The notes under the pieces are model-generated. The model made no database searches and was not told the DNA's origin. It saw only the letters and a program-made list of their open reading frames with translations. The position numbers and the translations under genes were made by a program. From an uncultured Prevotella sp. (GTDB lineage: Bacteria; Bacteroidota; Bacteroidia; Bacteroidales; Bacteroidaceae): a DNA stretch of 64,000 bases. Numbering within the stretch: position 1 is the stretch's first letter; each line of letters starts with the position of its first letter. Location of the stretch: the NCBI GenBank assembly GCA_900547005.1, contig URER01000006.1, positions 3,457 through 67,456 on the forward strand. Reading direction: 5' to 3'. Shown here in pieces: positions 36,225 through 44,700 of the stretch.

Positions 36225-36377
36225 AAACAGCCTCACCCCCACCCCCTCTCCAAAAGAGAGGGGAGTGATTACTCCTTTTTAAGAATATAAAATTCAACTA
36301 TATTGTTGTGTAAAAACTTAAATGTAAAAAGTGATTACTCCCCTCTCTTTTGGAGAGGGGTTGGGGGTGAGGCTGTT
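36225..36377. repeat. Inverted repeat with ~41-bp arms rich in CCCC/GGGG
   Basis: The left arm (36225-36266) starts AAACAGCCTCACCCCC and ends CAAAAGAGAGGGGAGT; the right arm (36337-36377) is its near-perfect inverse. Each arm is itself partly palindromic (CCCTCTCCAAAAGAGAGGG). The 70 bp between arms are AT-rich and non-coding. A partial third arm word (CAGCCTCACCCCCAACCCC) lies just left at 36196. Confidence 0.75.
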
Positions 36378-36444
36378 TCTCTTTCGGAAAGATTTGGGAG
36401 AGGCTTATTTAGTAAAAGTTCTTTACACTCTAAACCGTGTCAAC

Positions 36445-36920
36445 TTTTGTTAAATATAGGCTCCGTTAGAATTTTCACCCGTTTTTCGACCTCAAAAATC
36501 GCCACTAAAAACTCAAAACTGAACACTGAAAACTGCAAAAGTGCCTCCGTTAGAGAAAAAAATGGGGCGATTTTTGTCGAAAATCGAGGTCTTGAAAAAC
36601 GCGGAAAAATGGCAAAATCGGGCGATTTAACATTCGTTAGCTTTCAAAAGTGGCACTTTTAGAGTCCGTTTGTGGCACTTTTGGAGTACAACGGAGGCTC
36701 CGTTAGAGTGCAAAAGTGCCTCCGTTAGAGTCTAAAAGTGCCTCCGTTAGAAAATAAAGGGGGTAAAAACGCACTCCAAAACGGGTAAAAACGCATAAAA
36801 AAGAGGTAAACCTCTGATTGCCAGAGATTTTCCTCTAAAATGGGCAAAAAGCCGTATTTTCGCGTTTTTGAGCACGAGGAAAGTTTTGTTTGTAAATTCG
36901 CGAGTTTTGAGGGGGATAAT
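36445..36920 (+). repeat. Dispersed ~500-bp intergenic repeat, copy 3 (most diverged)
   Basis: It shares with copies 1 and 2 the words CGATTTAACATTCGTTAGC, AAAAGTGGCACTTTT, CTCCGTTAGAG (several times), AAAAGTGCCTCCGTTAGAG in tandem, and the closing GCCGTATTTTCGCGTTTTTG. The conserved frame is open here too and ends SGDLTFVSFQKWHF. It lies between the ATPase cassette and the PIN toxin pair. From 36921 to 37088 nothing further was recognised. Confidence 0.7.
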
Positions 36921-37088
36921 TATAAAAAATCAAAGCCCACTTAGCCCCGGTGGGGAGGGAATGGTCTAACGGAATGGAACAGGTGTGATAGGAGAGAGAA
37001 ATGTCTTTTTGGGAATGGAGAATTGGGGAGAGAAGAATGATAAATGCGGTAAAAGAAATCGCAACACAAATAAAATGTTGCAAATAAC

Positions 37089-37119
37089 TTTGTCGTATTT
37101 GGAAATATTCGTAATTTAG
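37089..37119 (+). promoter_or_regulatory. Promoter of the PIN toxin-antitoxin pair
   Basis: TTTG (37089-37092), 19 bp, TAATTTAG (37112-37119); the antitoxin start is 30 bp downstream. Confidence 0.45.
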
Positions 37120-37148
37120 CAGCGAAAAATAAATAACAGGAAATAATT

Positions 37149-37427
37149 ATGAAAACTATAATTATAGATTCCGAAATGTATAAAGGGGCTGCCGAGTATG
37201 CCGAGCGCTACAACATGAGCATAAAAGAGGTTGTAGAGCACGGAATACAATTGGTTATCGGCAAGATAAGTCCTAATGCCGCAAAAAGAAAGAAAGCGAA
37301 AGCAGACAGGCTCAGTATGGAGAAGGCTATGGACTTCGTAAAGACCCTTTCTGCAAGCGGCGGTTCGTCGGTTCCTGCCGACGAGAACGGCATAGAGGCA
37401 TTAATAGAGGAAAAGTACAAGCTATGA
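37149..37427 (+). CDS. Antitoxin of a PIN-domain toxin pair (DUF6364-like)
   Basis: A 92-residue protein. The first half, MKTIIIDSEMYKGAAEYAERYNMSIKEVVEHGIQLVIG, reads as a ribbon-helix-helix DNA-binding fold (beta strand, two helices). The second half is basic, then disordered, and would wrap the toxin. Its stop overlaps the toxin ATG by four bases (ATGA), the normal arrangement for antitoxin-first operons with coupled translation. It should repress its own promoter, and the toxin-antitoxin complex more strongly so. The family label rests on size, fold pattern and partner. Confidence 0.75.
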   Translation: MKTIIIDSEMYKGAAEYAERYNMSIKEVVEHGIQLVIGKISPNAAKRKKAKADRLSMEKAMDFVKTLSASGGSSVPADENGIEALIEEKYKL

Positions 37428-37840
37428 GAGCGTATGTAGACACAAACATACTTGTCGACTTGGTATGTTCCCGTGAGCCATTCCTGCAAGCTGCCCAAAG
37501 ATTGTTCGCCGAATGTGTGGTCGGCAATATTGATTTGTCTGTATCGGCTTTGTCTTTTGTGAACACTGTCTATATCGGAAGGAAATACGGCTACACAGAT
37601 ATAAAAGAAAAATTATATCAGTTATCCCAGTTCCTCGACGTTGTTGATTTGAAAGGGAAAACGGTTATAGAGGCACTAAACAGCAGTTGGAAAAATTATG
37701 AGGATGCAGTCCAATCAGGAAGCGCGATGAATGTTTGCGCCGATTGCATTGTAACCCGCAACAAAAAGGACTTCTCGGGAGCGGTTATCCCGGTCTACAC
37801 GGTTGATGAATTATTTGAATCGCTATACAAGCACTCATAG
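37424..37840 (+). CDS. PIN-domain ribonuclease toxin (VapC-like)
   Basis: A 138-residue PIN-domain protein. Acidic active-site candidates are Asp6 in MRAYVDTNILVD, Glu93/Asp94 in NYEDAVQ, Asp107 in CADCIVTRNKKDF and Asp116. This spacing matches the Mg2+-binding pocket of VapC-type RNases, which cleave tRNA or rRNA to stop growth. The start overlaps the antitoxin stop. A strong hairpin terminator follows 43 bp after the stop, so the pair is a self-contained unit. It sits directly beside repeat copy 3. Confidence 0.85.
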   Translation: MRAYVDTNILVDLVCSREPFLQAAQRLFAECVVGNIDLSVSALSFVNTVYIGRKYGYTDIKEKLYQLSQFLDVVDLKGKTVIEALNSSWKNYEDAVQSGSAMNVCADCIVTRNKKDFSGAVIPVYTVDELFESLYKHS

Positions 37841-37883
37841 ATAAAGAAAATACGACTATAAGAAACAAGTTGAATACAAACAG

Positions 37884-37916
37884 GCGCATCCTCAAAAAAC
37901 GGGGATGCGCTTTTCT
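37884..37916 (+). terminator. Terminator of the PIN toxin pair
   Basis: GCGCATCC (37884-37891) pairs with GGATGCGC (37903-37910), followed by TTTTCTT. Confidence 0.75.
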
Positions 37917-38008
37917 TATACACACGTGCGTTATTATATATAGGTGTAATACAATAAAAAGGGACAAGAAACGTTTATTAAAACGTATATACAAAGAAAA
38001 CAGGAAGA

Positions 38009-38626
38009 ATGATTGAATATATAAAAGGTGAACTGACCGAACTGACACCGGCATTGGCTGTGGTCGAAGCGGCCGGCGTTGGCTATGCTCTCAATATTTC
38101 CCTCAATACTTACAGCGCCATTCAGGGCAAGAAGGATGTGAAGCTATACGTGCACGAAGCACTCGTAACAGGCGGGCGCGATGACTCGTTCACGCTCTTC
38201 GGATTCAGCAACAAGCAGGAGCGCGAGCTGTACCGCCTGCTCATAACCGTTAGCGGCGTGGGAGCGAATACAGCACGGATGATTTTATCTTCGCTGACGC
38301 CCGCGGAGCTGTGCAACGTGATTGCCAACGGCGACGAGAGGATGCTGAAAAGCGTTAAGGGCATTGGTCTTAAGACGGCACAACGCATCATCGTCGACCT
38401 GAAAGACAAAATCGTGTCGATGGGCATTGCCGAGGAACTGCACGTGGCAGCATCACCAAGTGCGGCAAGCATAAACACGGAGGTGAGAGACGAGGCTGTG
38501 AGTGCACTCACGATGCTGGGCTTCTCGCCTGCGCCATCGGCTAAGGTGGTATCACAAATCATTACGGAACAGCCCGACCTGCCCGTTGAGCAGGTTGTGA
38601 AACTGGCATTGAAACAGATTAAGTAA
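38009..38626 (+). CDS. ruvA: Holliday junction branch migration protein RuvA
   Basis: A 205-residue protein that grips four-way junctions and loads the RuvB motor. Domain I is an OB fold (MIEYIKGELTELTP ... YVHEALVTGGRDDSFTLFGF), domain II holds two helix-hairpin-helix motifs (LLITVSGVGANTARMIL and LKSVKGIGLKTAQRIIVDL), and domain III is the C-terminal RuvB-binding helix bundle (VRDEAVSALTMLGFS). Its length is normal. It is followed by sprA 141 bp later, a neighbourhood also known in Porphyromonas gingivalis, where the sprA homologue sov lies by ruvA. Confidence 0.95.
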   Translation: MIEYIKGELTELTPALAVVEAAGVGYALNISLNTYSAIQGKKDVKLYVHEALVTGGRDDSFTLFGFSNKQERELYRLLITVSGVGANTARMILSSLTPAELCNVIANGDERMLKSVKGIGLKTAQRIIVDLKDKIVSMGIAEELHVAASPSAASINTEVRDEAVSALTMLGFSPAPSAKVVSQIITEQPDLPVEQVVKLALKQIK

Positions 38627-38627
38627 G

Positions 38628-38735
38628 GTTTTGAGGATTTAAGGTTATGAGGTTTAAGGTTATGAGGTCTTAAGGTTGTAAGGTGTTTTTGTATGATAAA
38701 ACAAAGGCATATATCACCTAAGAACCTGACAACCT
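38628..38735. repeat. Short tandem word array between ruvA and sprA
   Basis: About three units of TTTAAGGTTATGAGG (period near 15 bp, 38638-38680) are followed by AACCTGACAACCTGAAACCTG (38723-38743), which is roughly complementary in wording (AAGGTT/AACCTT-like). The two halves could pair in RNA. Confidence 0.5.
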
Positions 38736-38767
38736 GAAACCTGAAAGCAGAGCGACCTCTATCATAT

Positions 38768-41700
38768 ATGCGTAGAAAGCTATATATTATAATAATGATA
38801 TTGAGCTGTTGCGGCGTTCTCTCCGTAACAGGCGGGCGTAGTGTGGCACATTCGTTCCTGAAAATAATGAGCGGAACGGGTATGCCCGACTTCTCTGTTG
38901 CCGCTCCTCCCGACACGACAAAGCAAAAAAAGAAACCTCAGGCGGTGATTCCTGAGGTGGAAATCGAGGAAGAGGAAATTCCCGACTCGCTGCTCCATCC
39001 ACGCTGGCCGGTACAGAGGACATATCCGTTGACGTTCGAGGACTTGTCGCAGGGTGCGTATGACCTGAAGCGCCCGGACAATATGCAGCAGACGGTGGAG
39101 TATAACGACTCGCTCGACCGGTATATAATAGGTTACAAGATAGGCGGCACCTACGTGAACGCACCTATAATGATGACTCCGCAGGAGTATATGAAGTGGA
39201 GCGAGAAGCGCAGTTTCGCCGACTACTACCGCGCGAAGAATCAGGAGATTCTTCAGAAACAGGGCAAGGAGAAGTTCGATTTCACCGATATGCACTTCGA
39301 CCTCGGGCCGGCAGAGAAGATATTCGGTCCGGGCGGAGTGCGCATAAAGACACAGGGAACGGCCGAGCTGAAGTTTGGCGCAACGCTCAACAACATCGAC
39401 AACCCGTCGCTGCCGATACGTAACAGGAAAACGACGACGATGAACTTCGACGAGAAAATAAACCTGAGCGTGAACGGTAAGGTGGGCGACAAGGTGAACA
39501 TGAACCTGAACTACAACACCGACGCGACCTTCGACTACGATGCTCAGGACATGAAACTGCGCTACGAGGGCAAGGAGGACGAGATAATAAAACTGGTGGA
39601 AGGCGGAAATATCACCTTCCCGAGCAACAACTCGCTGGTGCAGGGAGCCAGCTCGCTGTTCGGAATCAGAACGGATTTGCAGTTCGGAAAATTGAAATTG
39701 CAGACAGTTGTATCGCAGAAGAAATCGTCGAGCAAGAGTGTTTCGTCGCGTGGCGGAGTGCAGTTGACTCCGTTCGAGATAGACGCGGCCGACTATGAGG
39801 AGAACCGCCACTTCTTCATGGCGCAACATTTCCGCAACCGCTACGACGCGGCGATGCGCACGTTGCCCAATATGACAACAGGCGTTACGATAAACCGCGT
39901 GGAGGTTTGGGTGACAAACAAAAGCGGTACGACCACCAACACACGCAATATCATCGCGCTGACCGACTTGGGAGAGAACTCCGGTATAAGCAGGCCTGAC
40001 CTTTGGGGAGCCGGTGGCGGTACGGTGCCGGCCAATGCGGCCAACGCCGAGTATGCCACGGTGTCGGCTTTGGGCGGCGTGAGAGACATTGATCAGGCGA
40101 GTACTACGCTCGAAGGCATCGGACTGGTGGGCGGAAACGACTTCGAGAAGGTGGCGAGCGCACGGTTGCTGAGCAGTTCGGAATACAGCATAAACCAGGC
40201 ATTGGGCTATATTTCCTTAAGAAATCTGTCGCTGCAGACCGACCAGGTGCTGGCCATCGCATACGAATATACCTACGGCGGCGTAACCTATCAGGTGGGA
40301 GAGTTCGCCAGCGACATCACCGACGCAAACAGTACGCTCATCGTGAAGGCGCTGAAGAACACAAGCAACAACCCGAAACAGGGCAACTGGGGGCTGATGA
40401 TGAAGAACGTCTACTATTTAGCGTCGAACGTGGAGAGAGAGAAATTCCGCCTCGACGTGAAGTATCAGAGCGACACGACAGGCGTTTACATTTCTTATAT
40501 ACCCGAGCCACAGGTGAAAGACCAGACCATCATAAAGATGGTGGGGGCCGACCGGTTGGACAACAATAACCGCACGAACCCTAACGGATACTTCGACTAC
40601 GTGGACGGATACACCGTGAGCAACGGCCGTGTGTTCTTCCCTGTGGCCGAACCGTTCGGCAAATATATGTACAACTACCTCGTGTCGAAAGGCATTTCGG
40701 CCGACAAGGCGGCGCAATATGCCTTCACCGAGCTGTATGATTCGACGAAAACGATTGCCAAGCAGATAGCCGAGAAAGACAAGTATATGCTCGTGGGACA
40801 GTTCCGCGGTACGCTTGCCAACGTCATCTCATTGGGAGCGTATAACGTTCCGCAAGGTTCGGTGGTGGTAACGGCCGGCGGCGTAACGCTGACGGAGGGC
40901 TCGGATTATAGCGTCGATTACAGCGCGGGCGAGGTAACAATACTCAACCAGAGCATCATCGACGCGGGTACGGCAGTCAATGTGTCGCTGGAGAGCAACA
41001 CTGACTATGGTATGTCGCGCAAGACGATGCTCGGACTGAACTGGGAATATGACTTCTCGAAGAACTTCCAGATAGGCGGTACGTTCCAGCATCTGTCGGA
41101 ACAGGCACTCACTTCAAAGGTAACGATGGGCAGTGAACCGCTGAACAACACCATCTGGGGACTTAACCTGAACTGGAAAAAGGAAAGCCAGTGGCTCACG
41201 AATATGCTCAATAAGATTCCGTTCCTGCACGTTACGCAGCCGTCGAACATATCGCTGTCGGCTGAATTTGCACAGCTCATCGCAGGACAGAGCAAGGGAA
41301 CGCAGGACAACGCATCGTATATCGACGACTTTGAGAACGCGAAAAACACGATAGACGTAAGTTCGCCGTCGTCGTGGATAATATCGAGTGTGCCATCGAT
41401 GTTCCCGGAATCGAAAGACAAATCGACACTTCAGAGCGGCTTCAACCGTTCGTTATTAGCATGGTATAACATCGACCCGCTCTTCACACGCCGGTCTTCG
41501 TCGCTCACTCCGGGTCATATAAAGAGCGACCTCGAGCAGTTGAGCAACTATTATGTGCGCGAGGTCTACACGAACGAGCTTTTCCCGTATCGCGACCAGA
41601 GCAGTTACAACGGCGCGATAGCCACGCTTCCGGTGCTCAACTTGGCTTTCTATCCGTCGGAGCGCGGCCCGTATAACTTCAATCCCGACCTGAACGCGGA

Positions 41701-44700
41701 AGGAAAACTGAACAATCCGCGCCGCACATGGGGCGGTATGATGCGCAAACTTGATACCAACGACTTCCAGACAGCCAACATCGAGTACATCGAATTTTGG
41801 CTTCTCGACCCGTTTATTTATAGCAGTGAGCAGCCCGATGCAAACACCTACGGCGGCGATTTCTATATCAACTTAGGTGAAGTGAGCGAGGATGTACTCC
41901 ACGACGGAAAGAAATTCTACGAGAGCGGTATGCCCGTTGACGGCTCGCAGAGCTGGACTTACACTCAATGGGGTAAGATTCCGACACAGGCTACGGTAAC
42001 TTACGGCTTCGCAACGACCAACGGCAGCCGCCGGTTGCAGGACGTTGGATTCAACGGTTTGAATGATGAGGAAGAGCAACAGTTTGATAGTTATCAAGAC
42101 TTCCTCACACAGGTACAGGGCAAAGTGAACCAAGCCGTATTCGATTCTATATGGGCCGACCCTGCCAACGACGACTACCACTACTTCCGCGGCACTGATT
42201 TCGATGAGATGAAAGCGTCGATTCTACACCGCTACAAGCGCATAAACAATCCTCAAGGCAACTCGCCCGACAGCGATATGAGGCAGGAAGGCTATGACAC
42301 TTCATATAAATCGACTCCCGATGTAGAAGACATCAATCAGGACTTCACGCTGAACGAGTATGAGAAATACTATCAGTATCACATCTCGATACGCCCGGAA
42401 GACTTCGAGGTGGGCCGCAACTTCATCGTTGACAAGCGCGAGACAAATCCTCCCCTACGCAACGGCAATAAAGGACACGCCACTTGGTATCAGTTCAGGA
42501 TACCACTGAGAGAATACGAAAATAAGGTGGGAGCAATCAATGACTTCACGAGTGTGCGCTTCATGCGTATGTTCATGAACGGTTTCGAGAAGCCTATCGT
42601 GCTGCGTTTCGCCAACCTCGACCTCGTAAGAGGCGAATGGCGTGTGTATGAACAGAACCTCACAAACTCGGCATCGACATCGGGCAAGGTGTCGGTGAGT
42701 GCGGTGAGCCTTGAGGAGAACACCGAGAAAGTGCCGGTAAACTACACCATGCCGCCGGGAATAGAGCGGCCGCAAGACCCCACACAGCCTCAGTTGGTGC
42801 AAGGAAACGAGCAGTCTCTATCAATGGAAGTAACCGACTTGGGCACTAACGAGTCGAAAGCGGTCTACAAGAACACCACCATCGACCTCAGACAGTACAA
42901 GAGATTACAGATGTTCGTACACGCAAACGCTCCGGAACAGGACGTAACGAACCTTACCGACAACCAGTTGGCTGTATTCGTAAGGCTCGGAAGCGACTAC
43001 AAGAACAACTACTACGAATACGAAATACCGCTGAAGCTGACCCCTCCAGGCAAGTACAACCGCATGAGCCGTACCGACTGCGAAATGGTTTGGCCCGAGG
43101 AGAATATGCTGGATGTGCCTCTCAACATCTTCACCTCATTGAAAAAGCAGCGCAACCAGGCTCGAAGCATGGGAACGGCAAGCTACAACCGGGAGTTCAG
43201 CATATACGATGAGAACCGCCCCGCCAACAAAGTAACCATCATGGGAAACCCGTCTTTAGGCGAGGTTAAGACCATGATACTCGGTGTGCGCAACCTCTCC
43301 GGCGCACCAAAGAGCGGTGAGGTGTGGATAAACGAGCTGCGACTGCTTGAATTTAACAATGAAGGAGGCTGGGCTGCACAAGGAAATCTGAACGTGCAAC
43401 TGTCTGATTTCGGAACCGTCAACGTACAGGGAAAATACATTTCCGACGGTTTCGGCGGCTTGGAAGACGGTGTGGCACAGCGTTCGCAGGAAGATTACAG
43501 CACATACGCTGTAACTACAAACCTCGACTTTGGTAAATTCTTCCCCGACAAGGCCAAAGTGAGCATACCTTTATATTATAGTGTGAGTCAGGAAGAGCAC
43601 CGTCCGAAGTACAATCCGCTCGATACCGACATGGAACTGGACGATGCCCTCGACGCAATGAACGGTCAGGAGCGCGACTCTTTGGAGTCTATCGCCATCA
43701 CAAAGACCAAGAACACCAACTTCGCCCTGTCGAATGTACGCGTCGGAATACAGACGAAAGGCCACCCGATGCCTTACGATCCGGCCAACTTCTCGTTCTC
43801 TTACAGCCACTCCCACCGCCACACGAGCGGCGAGACGACCGTATATGAGAAGGAAGACCAGTGGAGAGGGTCGCTCAACTACTCGTGGAGTCCGGTGTAT
43901 AAGGCATGGGAACCGTTCAAGAAAGTAATAAAAAGCAAATCGAAATGGTTTGACATTTTCAAACGTTTCGGTCTGAACTGGCTGCCGCAAAACGTTGCTT
44001 TCAATACCGACATCACCCGAAACTACTACGAATTGCAGGAGCGCGACATGGAGTCGACCGAAGGAACGCAGCTTCCACTGACCTTTAACTCACAGTTCCT
44101 GTGGAACCGCGACTTCTCCATCAGGTGGGATTTGACAAAGAACCTGCACATGAACTTCAGCTCAGCGACGCACGCCGAGATTGAAGAACCGTACACGCCG
44201 GTGAACAAGGACCTCTATCCCGACCAATATCAGGCGTGGAAAGACTCTGTGTGGACAAGCATCAAGCACTTCGGAACACCGCTCGATTACAACCAAAACT
44301 TCACGGCTTCGTATCAGTTGCCGCTGAACCTCATTCCGATACTCAACTGGATAAACGCCGACGCAAACTATAACGCCACCTACTCGTGGGTAAGGGGTAC
44401 GGCATTGGAGGACGGAACATCGCTCGGAAACAATATCAACACCAACCGGACACTGAACATCAACAGTACGCTGAGCCTCGAAAAGCTCTATAACCAGATT
44501 CCGTTCCTGAAGAAAACGAATGACCGCTTCAACAAGACGACGCGCAAGACGAAGCCGGCAACACAAAAGAAGGACAAGAAAAAGAAGGACGACAAGGAGG
44601 CGGAAAAGAAGAAAAAAGAACTCCCGAAGAACCGCAAGAGCTTCGAGAAGGAGATAACCATAGCTGCCGACACGGCCATAGTGGTGTCGCACAACAAGAA

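Noticed and set aside
36303..36662. A 119-codon open frame as a gene
   Set aside because: It starts inside the GC-rich inverted repeat and runs through repeat copy 3; only its last third matches the frame shared by the other copies.
38780..39829. 349-codon minus-strand frame opposite sprA
   Set aside because: Shadow frame of sprA with His/Arg/Leu-rich composition typical of antisense reading.
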